Positions 53,692 through 62,659 of a stretch of DNA of 64,000 nucleotides are shown in pieces. Below the pieces are notes generated by a model that made no database searches, was not told where the DNA came from, and saw only the letters and a program-made list of their open reading frames with translations. A program made the translations under genes and the position numbers. How positions within the stretch are numbered: position 1 is the stretch's first letter; the number at the start of each line of letters is the position of its first letter. Origin of the DNA: Gammaproteobacteria bacterium (GTDB lineage: Bacteria; Pseudomonadota; Gammaproteobacteria; GCA-002705445; GCA-002716945); NCBI GenBank assembly GCA_018667355.1, contig JABIVC010000007.1:62001-126000 (forward strand). The letters are read 5' to 3'.

Positions 53692-54756
53692 CTATTGTAC
53701 CAACTTCCCAAATATTTTAAATCTCCAGCCTTGTAAAAATCTAATATCTTTCTTTCCTCTTGCAAATAAATCAATATCACGTTTATTCGCAATTAATGAA
53801 GGAGCAACCTTATATTCTTCACATACAATCTCTAATGTTTGATGACATATATTAACTTTTTTGTTGTACATTGAAGGGTCAAATTTTTCAAACTCAATTT
53901 GTGCATCATTACATTTAATCTTTAAGACAGAAAGAATATGCTTAACATCTTTTTCACTAGGTTGATGCTTCAAATTATCCAAGATGAGCATTAACTTATT
54001 AGGTCGAGATAAAGTTATCTTAATAAGTTCGCTATCACTAAAAATCCATCTTTTCGGCATATCATGGTTAATAGCTTTTTCCTCTCTCCATTTAGATAAA
54101 ATTTTTAAATGATTTAATTGTGTACTGGTAATCTTAGATGGTAAGTTAACTTTCTGCCAAGAAATATCTGGTTCTGTTACTATATTAGACTTTTCAAGCT
54201 CAAGCTTCTGCTCTTCAAGAAACCAATCATATCTATTTAGTCCTATCAGCTGATTTTTCAAAATCTCATATAGACCTATCAAATACTTTACATCATTTCC
54301 AGCATATTCAATTTTATCATCTGAAATAGGTCTTTTGAGCCAGTCAGTTCTCCATGAACCTTCTTTAAGTAAAACACTAAAGTGTCTTTTTACAAGATTC
54401 GAATAACTGATACTTATTTCTGGGTTAATAAAATTATCAGCTAATTGTGTATCAAATATATTCTCAGGATAACATCCATAATAATGATTTAAAACTTCAA
54501 GATCCTGTTTAGAAGAATGAATTATCTTAACAATATTTTTATCTTTTAATAAATCTATGACTAGTTCTTTATTATTTAATGCAAGTATATCTATGCAGTA
54601 TGTATGTTTTTTATCACTGAGCTGTAATAAAGCCAAGATTGGATAATAAGTAGATTCTCTAATAAATTCTGTATCCAGACCTATTGCACTTGAAGACTTG
54701 AGGTCTTTAATGATATTTTGTAACTTTATATCTGTATTAATTAAAAAGTTTGGCAT
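53692..54756 (-). CDS. rnd: Ribonuclease D
   Basis: AIGLDTEFIRESTYYPILALLQLSD, VKIIHSSKQDLEVL, FDTQLADNFI, YAGNDVKYLIGLYEIL; HRDC-like C-terminus. Confidence 0.94.
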   Translation of the reverse strand: MPNFLINTDIKLQNIIKDLKSSSAIGLDTEFIRESTYYPILALLQLSDKKHTYCIDILALNNKELVIDLLKDKNIVKIIHSSKQDLEVLNHYYGCYPENIFDTQLADNFINPEISISYSNLVKRHFSVLLKEGSWRTDWLKRPISDDKIEYAGNDVKYLIGLYEILKNQLIGLNRYDWFLEEQKLELEKSNIVTEPDISWQKVNLPSKITSTQLNHLKILSKWREEKAINHDMPKRWIFSDSELIKITLSRPNKLMLILDNLKHQPSEKDVKHILSVLKIKCNDAQIEFEKFDPSMYNKKVNICHQTLEIVCEEYKVAPSLIANKRDIDLFARGKKDIRFLQGWRFKIFGKLVQ

Positions 54757-54808
54757 AATTAGGAATAGTTAACATGATATCAGCGAATGATGAGTTCTTA
54801 TATAAAAA

Positions 54809-55351
54809 ATGTTTAAAATTAATAGAAATTCTCACTTAATAGAGGGTATTACATATCTTCCTTCAGATAATTACGACTCTAGGCCAGATAATACAAGCAT
54901 TGATACGATAATCATACATTGTATAAGTTTGCCAGCAGGCGTTTATGACAATGATAATGTTAGCAACCTATTTACAAATAATTTGGATATTTCTGAAGAT
55001 AAATCGTTTGTTTCATTGAAAGATCTTAAAGTATCAGCACATTTATTTATCAAAAGGGATGGCAAAATAATACAATTTGTTCCTTTAAACTTGAGAGCTT
55101 GGCATGCAGGAATCTCAAAATATAAAGGGAGGGAGAATTTTAATGACTTTTCTATTGGAATTGAGCTAGAAGGCACATCAAACTCATCATTTACTGAAGA
55201 ACAGTATAATAAATTAAAAGAAATTATTAAAACAACAAAGACTTTCTATCCTGAAATTGTAGACGATAACATAATAGGTCATAATAAGGTTTCACCAGAA
55301 AGAAAAGAGGATCCTGGAAAATTCTTTGAATGGGATAAAATTAAAGGTTAA
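54809..55351 (+). CDS. ampD: 1,6-anhydro-N-acetylmuramyl-L-alanine amidase AmpD
   Basis: RPDNTSIDTIIIHCISLPAG, VSAHLFIKRDGKIIQFVPLNLRAWHAGISKYKGRENFNDFSIGIELEG, IIGHNKVSPERKEDPGKFFEW. Confidence 0.95.
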   Translation: MFKINRNSHLIEGITYLPSDNYDSRPDNTSIDTIIIHCISLPAGVYDNDNVSNLFTNNLDISEDKSFVSLKDLKVSAHLFIKRDGKIIQFVPLNLRAWHAGISKYKGRENFNDFSIGIELEGTSNSSFTEEQYNKLKEIIKTTKTFYPEIVDDNIIGHNKVSPERKEDPGKFFEWDKIKG

Positions 55352-55354
55352 AAG

Positions 55355-56203
55355 ATGATTACAGCTTTACTAATATTTTTTGCTTTAGTTCTTGAATATG
55401 TATATGATCCGATATCACATATGAAGAATACTACAGTTATAAGTATTACATTTGAAAAATATAAAACATTAGTAAAAAAATATATATATGATAAATATTA
55501 TATTTACTTAGTTTTTCCTATTGCTGTAATCGTGCTCTATTCATTAATAACATATGTAATAGATAATTATTTTCATAGTATATTTACATTTATTCTAGAT
55601 TTGACAGTACTTCTTTATTGCTTAAAACCTAGCGAGTTTAATAGAAAAGTAGAAGAAATTAAGTTTTCTCAAGAGAATGAAGTGAAAGACATTAGCTCTC
55701 CAAGATTCAATTATATTCTTCCTAATCATAAGGGTAGAAAATTTTTTGAAAATATATTTTATAATTCTACAAGAAATATATTTACAGTACTATTTTATTT
55801 TCTTATTTTAGGGCCATCTGGCTCGCTGGCATTCATTATATTAGATAACTACATATATAATGACAAGATGAAAATCAATCAAAAATCTAAAAAAGAATTA
55901 AAAATCATTTTGTCCATAATTGAATATATCCCTATAAGGCTATGTATATTCTCATTTGCAGTAGTTGCTAACTATGAATTATGTAGTGAAGCATGGAGGA
56001 CATCAAAAAAAGAAAAAAATTTGTATGACTCAAATATTGCTCTTATAAACACTGTTGGAATGGCATCATATGAAAAATTAGAGATTGACTCGAAAGATGC
56101 AGATGAAGAAAAAATTATATTTATACAATCAATTATATATAGAGCTTTCCTCTCATGGCTAAGCTTGATAGGTTTTTTAATTATCGGTGGTATCTTTATC
56201 TGA
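55355..56203 (+). CDS. ampE: AmpE-like membrane protein
   Basis: Directly downstream of ampD; NRNIFTVLFYFLILGPSGSLAFIILDN-like AmpE/CobD signature; multiple TM segments. Confidence 0.82.
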   Translation: MITALLIFFALVLEYVYDPISHMKNTTVISITFEKYKTLVKKYIYDKYYIYLVFPIAVIVLYSLITYVIDNYFHSIFTFILDLTVLLYCLKPSEFNRKVEEIKFSQENEVKDISSPRFNYILPNHKGRKFFENIFYNSTRNIFTVLFYFLILGPSGSLAFIILDNYIYNDKMKINQKSKKELKIILSIIEYIPIRLCIFSFAVVANYELCSEAWRTSKKEKNLYDSNIALINTVGMASYEKLEIDSKDADEEKIIFIQSIIYRAFLSWLSLIGFLIIGGIFI

Positions 56204-56848
56204 ATGAGAGTAGAATTTTTTACCAATTTCTATTATGGGTTTCATATTTTTCTCTCTCCAGGTATTTGTATCTCTTAGTGAATATACGCACCCACAGTAT
56301 TCTTGCATATAGAATTTCTCATCCTTTGATACTTCTATCATCCGCTGAGAACCATTCTCTTTTCTCCAATTAAAAGTCCAGTATTCAAGATCTTTGAACT
56401 TCGAAGCAGCATTAATTCCTGATAGATTAATCTGGCTCATATCTTTCCACCTTGAAATTCCAAGAGTGCTAGAAATTATATCAAATCCATTTGTAGACGC
56501 ATACTCAGCTGTTTTAAAAAACCTCATATCAAAACAAACAGAGCACCTTTTTCCTCTTTCAGGTTCTTGTCCCATTCCCTTCGTCAGATCGAACCAAGTT
56601 CTCGGATTATAATCAGCATCAATAAATGGAATATTGTTTTTAATTGAGAATGACATATTTTCTTCCTTGCGAAGAAGATATTCTTGATGGGGGTGGATGT
56701 TAGGGTTATAGAAATAAACAGTATAATTTATATTAGAGTCTATTAATCTTTTCATGATATCGCCAGAACATGGTGCGCAACATGAATGCAAAAGCAAATT
56801 ATTTTTACCGCTTGGTAATTGTAATTTAGTAGTAAAATTATTACTCAT
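56177..56848 (-). CDS. queH: Epoxyqueuosine reductase QueH
   Basis: LLLHSCCAPCSGDIMKRL, YFYNPNIHPHQEYLLRKEE, GKRCSVCFDMRF, SSTLGISRWKDMSQIN, MQEYCGCVYSLRD. Confidence 0.93.
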   Translation of the reverse strand: MSNNFTTKLQLPSGKNNLLLHSCCAPCSGDIMKRLIDSNINYTVYFYNPNIHPHQEYLLRKEENMSFSIKNNIPFIDADYNPRTWFDLTKGMGQEPERGKRCSVCFDMRFFKTAEYASTNGFDIISSTLGISRWKDMSQINLSGINAASKFKDLEYWTFNWRKENGSQRMIEVSKDEKFYMQEYCGCVYSLRDTNTWREKNMKPIIEIGKKFYSHSDKDTTDN

Positions 56849-57636
56849 ATCGAAAAGAACCTCTTAGTATTACTAATAGTAATTTCTTTTATATAGCTTA
56901 TATCCTTATTTAAGCATTCAGCAACACATTGGGCAACATAATTTAAATGTGAAGGTTCGTTAACGCCATTAGTTTTAAACGGTATATTTTTAGGTGTTAA
57001 GTAAGGAGCATCTGTTTCAATCATTAGTTTATCTTCTGGGATATATTTTATCATATGATGTAAGTGCTCTCCTCTACTGAGATCAGTTATCCATCCGGTT
57101 ATGCCTATATAACATCCCATGTCTAAATATGTTTTTAGTTCATCCTTAGTTCCTGTAAAACAGTGCACGACGCTCTTATTGATGTCTAAGATATGTTTTT
57201 TTAGTGTATTAACGAAATCCTTATGAGCTTCTCTTTCATGTAAAAAAATAGGCAACCTTATAGCCTTAGCTACTTCCAATTGTTCTTCAAAACAAAATAG
57301 CTGGTCATCTTTGGATGAATATTCTCGATAATAATCAAGACCACACTCACCTATAGCTAATACCTTGTTATTTTTTGTATATTTAATAATTAAGTCAATA
57401 TCATCATGTGAAAAATCTTTTGAATTATGAGGGTGGTACCCCACTGTTGTATAAAAAAAATCTGGATATGCTTTTATAATATCTAATGCTGTTCTTGTAT
57501 CTCCAAGATTGGAGGAAGTAATTATGGCTTTAGAGATTCCCTTGCTTCTCATATTCTCAACTACTTTGTCTAATTGATTATATAATTGAGGATGAGTTAT
57601 GTTAGCTCCTATATCAATAAGACCTAGAGGATTCAT
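56845..57636 (-). CDS. TatD-family hydrolase/DNase
   Basis: LIDIGANITHPQL, VGYHPHNSKDF, AIGECGLDYYREYSSKDDQLFCFEEQLEVAKAIRLPIFLHEREAHKDF, MIETDAPYLTPK. Confidence 0.95.
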   Translation of the reverse strand: MNPLGLIDIGANITHPQLYNQLDKVVENMRSKGISKAIITSSNLGDTRTALDIIKAYPDFFYTTVGYHPHNSKDFSHDDIDLIIKYTKNNKVLAIGECGLDYYREYSSKDDQLFCFEEQLEVAKAIRLPIFLHEREAHKDFVNTLKKHILDINKSVVHCFTGTKDELKTYLDMGCYIGITGWITDLSRGEHLHHMIKYIPEDKLMIETDAPYLTPKNIPFKTNGVNEPSHLNYVAQCVAECLNKDISYIKEITISNTKRFFSI

Positions 57637-57643
57637 TTTATTA

Positions 57644-58528
57644 TTAACTTTTAAGAACTGAGGCTACTGTGTCACCAATCACAGAGGGGTTCTTAGCAAT
57701 AGTTATTCCAGCAGCTTCAAGAATTTCTACTTTATCTGCTGCAGATTCACCTTTAGAGCTAACAATTGCCCCTGCATGTCCCATCCTTTTACCTTTAGGT
57801 GCAGTTAGTCCAGCTATGTAAGCAATGACAGGCTTAGATACATTCTCTTTCGCATACTCAGCAGCTTCTGCTTCTTGTGGTCCGCCAATCTCTCCAATCA
57901 TGAGTATCACTTCTGTCTCTTCATCTTGTTCAAATTTTGCTAAATGATCTTTGAAGGCACTGCCATTTATCGGGTCTCCACCTATGCCTACACTGGTTGA
58001 TATACCGATTCCTAAATTTTTCATTTGTTCAGCAGCTTCATAACCCAAAGTCCCTGATCTTCCAATAACTCCCACATTACCTTCTTTATATATATGACCA
58101 GGCATGATACCTAACATGCATTTTCCTGGGCTAATAACTCCAGCGCAATTTGGTCCAACCATTGTCATTCTTTCTTCATTTTTATAACGTCTCATATAGC
58201 GTTTTACTTTAATCATGTCATGAGCTGGGATTCCATCAGTAATCGCAACGAGAGTCTTTATTCCGGCATCAGCCGCTTCCATTGCAGAGTCCGCAGCAAA
58301 GGCTGGTGGAACAAATAATATACTGCAATCTGCTCCTGTTTCTTCAACTGCTTCTTTGACTGTATTAAAAACAGGTCTGTCTAAATGCTTTTGTCCACCT
58401 TTACCGGGTGTGACTCCACCAACAACATTTGTTCCATACTCAATCATTTCTTCCGCATGAAAACTTCCAATCTTTCCTGTAAAGCCTTGTACAATTATTT
58501 TTGATTCTTTATTAATTAATATAGCCAT
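57644..58528 (-). CDS. mtkB: Malate-CoA ligase (malate thiokinase) alpha subunit, SucD-like
   Basis: IIVQGFTGKIGSFHAEEMIEYGTNVVGGVTPGKGGQKH, GPNCAGVISPGKCMLGIMPGHIY; next to mcl and an MtkA-type subunit. Confidence 0.88.
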   Translation of the reverse strand: MAILINKESKIIVQGFTGKIGSFHAEEMIEYGTNVVGGVTPGKGGQKHLDRPVFNTVKEAVEETGADCSILFVPPAFAADSAMEAADAGIKTLVAITDGIPAHDMIKVKRYMRRYKNEERMTMVGPNCAGVISPGKCMLGIMPGHIYKEGNVGVIGRSGTLGYEAAEQMKNLGIGISTSVGIGGDPINGSAFKDHLAKFEQDEETEVILMIGEIGGPQEAEAAEYAKENVSKPVIAYIAGLTAPKGKRMGHAGAIVSSKGESAADKVEILEAAGITIAKNPSVIGDTVASVLKS

Positions 58529-58530
58529 TA

Positions 58531-59706
58531 TTATTTATTCTCCAAATCTTTAAGTGCTTTAACAGCCTTGTTAGCAGCTTCTTCTAATGTTGAAGCTTCA
58601 ATATAATCAATATTACTATCTTTTAAGATCTTCATGCCTTCATCGACATTTGTTCCTGCAAGTCTAATAACTAAAGGTTGTTCAATTGTTATTTGAGCTA
58701 AAGCATCAACAATGCCCTGGGCAACCCAATCACATCTATTAATACCTGCAAAAATATTAATCAAGATAACCTTAACATTTGGATCACTTGATATAAGCTT
58801 AAATGCTTTAACAAATTTTTCTGGTGTTGCGCCACCACCTACATCTAAGAAGTTTGCAGGTTTGCCTCCAGCTAATTGAATCATGTCCATTGATGCCATA
58901 GCCAGACCTGCACCATTAATTATATTACCAATATCTCCATCTAGAGCTATATAGTTTAATCCTCTATCATGAGCATATGTTTCTTTAGAATCTTCTTGCG
59001 TTTTATCTCTAAGTTCTGCAATTTGTGGAATTCTATATAAAGCATTATCATCAAACGACATTTTACAATCTAGTGCAAGAATATGGTCATCTCCAGTGAG
59101 AACTAATGGATTTATTTCTACCATTGTTGCATCTGAAGTAGCAAATGCTTTATAGCATCCAAGAATTGCTGAAGCACATCTTGATATTGCTTTGGCTTCT
59201 AACCCTAATGCAAAGGCAATTTCTCTTGCTTGAAAACTTTGCATGCCAACAGCTGCTTCAATTTTTGCACGAATTATTGTCTCTGGTTTTTCTTTTGCTA
59301 TTTCCTCTATACTCATGCCACCTTCAGATGATGCCACGACCATAATGCTTTCTGTGCTTCTATCAAAAACTAAACCCAAATAATATTCCTTTTTTATGTC
59401 TGATGCCTCTTCTACATAAATTCTTTGAACTGTTAGCCCTTCAGGACCAGTTTGATTGGTAACCAGAGTTTTGCCAAGTAGTTCATTCGCAGCATCTGAA
59501 ACTTCTTGATGGCTCTTACATACTATAATCCCACCTGCTTTACCTCTTGCTCCAGAATGAATTTGAGCTTTTACTACCCACATATCACCGCCAAGCTCAT
59601 TAGCTCTATCTTTGGCATTTTCTGGACTGTATGCTATTCCGCCTTTTGGAATTGCTACTCCAAACTTAGTTAATATTTCTTTTGCTTGATATTCGTGTAT
59701 ATTCAT
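58531..59706 (-). CDS. mtkA: Malate-CoA ligase (malate thiokinase) beta subunit, SucC-like
   Basis: [63 protein letters not shown] (MtkA-type; SucC generally has GGIVRCD). Confidence 0.88.
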   Translation of the reverse strand: MNIHEYQAKEILTKFGVAIPKGGIAYSPENAKDRANELGGDMWVVKAQIHSGARGKAGGIIVCKSHQEVSDAANELLGKTLVTNQTGPEGLTVQRIYVEEASDIKKEYYLGLVFDRSTESIMVVASSEGGMSIEEIAKEKPETIIRAKIEAAVGMQSFQAREIAFALGLEAKAISRCASAILGCYKAFATSDATMVEINPLVLTGDDHILALDCKMSFDDNALYRIPQIAELRDKTQEDSKETYAHDRGLNYIALDGDIGNIINGAGLAMASMDMIQLAGGKPANFLDVGGGATPEKFVKAFKLISSDPNVKVILINIFAGINRCDWVAQGIVDALAQITIEQPLVIRLAGTNVDEGMKILKDSNIDYIEASTLEEAANKAVKALKDLENK

Positions 59707-60647
59707 TTTTTCTTCGACTGTATTAAGTTATTTATATTTATAATGTTTTCTGCCATCTTCTCAGAAGCTGCATCTATCATTCTACCGTCTAGTTGTGCAG
59801 CACCTTTTCCTTCAGCAGCGGCTTTTGCTAGCTCTTCTATAATTCTATGAGCCTTTTCAACTTCCTTCTCAGGAGGAGAAAAAACATTATTGGCATGCTC
59901 GATTTGAGAAGGATGTATCGCCCATTTACCCTCGATACCAATTGCAGCTCCTCTTTTTGCTGCATTAATGTAACCATCTGGGTCATTGAAGTCACCAAAG
60001 GGTCCATCAATTGGTCTTAAGCCATATGCGCGACATGTTGCTACAAGTTTGGCTAGACCATGATGCCATTGATCACCAGGATAATCTGGGTTTAGTCCGC
60101 CGATAACAACAGTTCTTGCCCTCAAACTTGCTGCATAATCTGCTACCCCAAAATGGAGCGCTTCTAATCTTTTCGATGATTGAGCGATTTCTTCAATATT
60201 AACCATGCCTAGAGCAGTTTCTATTAAGCATTCCAGCCCAACTTTATTCTTTAATCCTCTTTCTTGTTCGATTTGATTTACCATGCAATCAACCATATAT
60301 ACATCGCCCTGAACGCCGACTTTAGGTATCAACAAGGTATCGACAAACTCACCAGCTTGACACATAATCTCGACAACATCTCTATACATATAATGTGTAT
60401 CAAGACCATTTATCCTGACTGAGATGGTTTTACCATTTCCTCTCCAATCCATTTCTTTAAGGGCCTTTATGACGTTCTCACGGGCTGTTACCTTGTCATT
60501 TGGAGAGACTGCATCTTCTAGGTCTAAGAAAATAAAATCTGCTGTTGAATTCAATGCTTTTTCAAACATTTTTGGTGAAGAACCCGGAACTGCTAGCTCG
60601 CTTCGTTGGACTCTTGCTCTTGCGTTTTCATAAGATGTATGGCTCAT
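59703..60647 (-). CDS. mcl: Malyl-CoA lyase (CitE-like superfamily)
   Basis: [90 protein letters not shown]. Confidence 0.9.
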   Translation of the reverse strand: MSHTSYENARARVQRSELAVPGSSPKMFEKALNSTADFIFLDLEDAVSPNDKVTARENVIKALKEMDWRGNGKTISVRINGLDTHYMYRDVVEIMCQAGEFVDTLLIPKVGVQGDVYMVDCMVNQIEQERGLKNKVGLECLIETALGMVNIEEIAQSSKRLEALHFGVADYAASLRARTVVIGGLNPDYPGDQWHHGLAKLVATCRAYGLRPIDGPFGDFNDPDGYINAAKRGAAIGIEGKWAIHPSQIEHANNVFSPPEKEVEKAHRIIEELAKAAAEGKGAAQLDGRMIDAASEKMAENIININNLIQSKKK

Positions 60648-60785
60648 ATTTGTATCTCCATATGCGATTTGTCATTATAGACTTGATAAGCACGTTGTTT
60701 ATCTGTTATAACTCGATAAGTTTACGGAAGTATATAATATTGTCAATGAATTTAAGGAAAAAACAGTTCTTTTTAAGTTGTTATT

Positions 60786-61709
60786 ATGGATAAAGCATTA
60801 GAAATTATAGAGCTCAACAAAATTTATAAAAATGATGTGCAAGCGCTTGAAAATATAAATCTAATAGTTGAAGAAGGTGATTTATTCGCTTTCCTGGGGC
60901 CGAATGGTGCTGGTAAATCAACAGTTATAGGAATAATTTCATCTTTGGTTAGAATTACATCTGGAGACGTGTATGTTCTTGGAAAAAATATTAAAAAGAA
61001 TCCAGATTTCGCAAAAAGAAATATTGGATTAGTACCTCAAGAATATAATTTATGTCAATTTATACCAATTGAAGAAACAATGATAAATGTAGCTGGCTAC
61101 TTTGGAATCAATCGCAAGGATGCAGAAAAAAAAATATATACTCTTTTTAATCAATTAGGAATCTGGCATAAAAGAAAAAATACACCAAGAGAATTATCTG
61201 GTGGTATGAAAAGGAGACTAATGATTGCAAGAGCTCTCATACATAGTCCTAAAATATTAATCCTAGATGAGCCAACGGCTGGAGTAGATACTGAATTAAG
61301 ACTTACAATGTGGGATTTTTTTCAAGAGATTAATAGACAAGGAGTGACAATTATACTTACAACTCACTATTTAGAAGAAGCTGAAAGATTATGTAAAAAT
61401 TTAGCAATAATTCATAAAGGAAATATAATACAAAATTCATCAATGAATGAAGTATTTAGCATGAAAAAGAAACATACGTATATAGTAAAAACTTTAGAAG
61501 AAATACAATCAGATATAAAATCTAATGGTCTATTGTTCAAAAGAATTGATCATAATACTTGTGAAATAACAGTTGATGATAGTATCTCTGTCACGCATAT
61601 AATTGAAAAAATGAAATCATATAATCTTAATGTTGTAAACATCATAAGTAAAAGAAATAGACTTGAAGAATTATTCATGGATCTCACAAAAGAGGAGATC
61701 TCGATATGA
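60786..61709 (+). CDS. ABC-2 type transporter ATP-binding protein (YadG-like)
   Basis: FLGPNGAGKSTVIGIISSLVRITSGDVYVLGKNIK, LSGGMKRRLMIARALIHSPKILILDEPTAGVDTELR. Confidence 0.94.
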   Translation: MDKALEIIELNKIYKNDVQALENINLIVEEGDLFAFLGPNGAGKSTVIGIISSLVRITSGDVYVLGKNIKKNPDFAKRNIGLVPQEYNLCQFIPIEETMINVAGYFGINRKDAEKKIYTLFNQLGIWHKRKNTPRELSGGMKRRLMIARALIHSPKILILDEPTAGVDTELRLTMWDFFQEINRQGVTIILTTHYLEEAERLCKNLAIIHKGNIIQNSSMNEVFSMKKKHTYIVKTLEEIQSDIKSNGLLFKRIDHNTCEITVDDSISVTHIIEKMKSYNLNVVNIISKRNRLEELFMDLTKEEISI

Positions 61710-62476
61710 GCAATGGATTACTTATTGCATATCAAACCATCGTGCGAAAAGAGTTTGTGAGATTTGCTAGAATTTGGATACAAACAATCTTGCCATCTGT
61801 AATCACTATTTTTTTATATATAACCATATTTGGTAACTTTATCGGAGATAGGATAGGAAATATAGAAAGTTTCAACTATATAGACTATATCATTCCTGGC
61901 TTGATAATAATGCCGATCATTTCTAACTCTTATATGAATGTAGTTGGTTCATTTTATAGTTCCAGATTTCAAAAAAGTCATGAAGAACTATTGGTATCTC
62001 CAGTACCGGATTACATAATACTTTTAGGTTATGTAACAGGTGGTGTGATGCGAGCTTTTGTGGTTGGGTTTTCTGTATATTTAGTAACTACGTTATTCAC
62101 AGAAATACCAATTACAAATATTCCTTTAGTCATACTCGTGACTTTTTTAACTGCCTTTTTATTCTCAATTGCAGGATTCATCAATGCAATTTATGCAAAA
62201 AGCTTTGATGATATAAATATTGTTACAACTTTTATACTTACCCCATTAACATATCTGGGGGGTACATTTTATTCAATAGATGCACTGCCACAAGTATGGC
62301 AGGATATTTCAATATTCAACCCGATTGCCTATATAATTAGCACCTATAGACTAGCTTTCTTAGGCATAGAAGAAACAAATCTATTTCTATCGTTATCAAT
62401 TATAATTATTCTTATAGTATTTTTATTTTCTTTAGCTTTAATGTTATTATCCAGAGGTACAGGAATTAAAAATTAA
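61706..62476 (+). CDS. ABC-2 type transporter permease (YadH-like)
   Basis: 256 aa, six hydrophobic segments, YIIPGLIIMPIISNSYMNVVGSFYSSRFQKSHEELLVSPVP, TPLTYLGGTFYSIDALP; overlaps the ATPase gene by 4 nt. Confidence 0.92.
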   Translation: MSNGLLIAYQTIVRKEFVRFARIWIQTILPSVITIFLYITIFGNFIGDRIGNIESFNYIDYIIPGLIIMPIISNSYMNVVGSFYSSRFQKSHEELLVSPVPDYIILLGYVTGGVMRAFVVGFSVYLVTTLFTEIPITNIPLVILVTFLTAFLFSIAGFINAIYAKSFDDINIVTTFILTPLTYLGGTFYSIDALPQVWQDISIFNPIAYIISTYRLAFLGIEETNLFLSLSIIIILIVFLFSLALMLLSRGTGIKN

Positions 62477-62479
62477 CTC

Positions 62480-62645
62480 ACTCATGAAGTTGGGAAAGTC
62501 AGTAAACAAATTCTGACGCTGCCCCCGCAACGGTATAATAGCCCGAATGCCAACAAGATGAGATTAAACCCAAAAAGCGGCGGATGCTTTTATAGTGGGT
62601 ATATTTACCATTGCCATGGTGATCTACCGCATATCTGTGTCCTTT
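62480..62645 (+). promoter_or_regulatory. Cobalamin (AdoCbl-type) riboswitch
   Basis: GGGAAAGTCAGTAAACAAATTCTGACGCTGCCCCCGCAACGGTATAATAGCCCGAATGCCAAC matches the conserved B12-box layout (GGGAA...CTG...GC.CCCGCAAC.GTA...GCCCGAA.GCC), directly upstream of a btuB-like ORF. Confidence 0.9.
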
Positions 62646-62659
62646 TCCAGAGGAACAGA

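Noticed and set aside
52853-53842. 329-aa + strand ORF antisense to ilvD and rnd
   Set aside because: Fully antisense to two confidently identified genes, no recognisable domain, crosses their junction; typical shadow ORF.
57644-59706. Annotation as TCA-cycle succinyl-CoA synthetase (sucCD)
   Set aside because: Linked to malyl-CoA lyase and carries the MtkA-type GINRCDWVA motif; malate thiokinase fits better, though phylogeny is needed.
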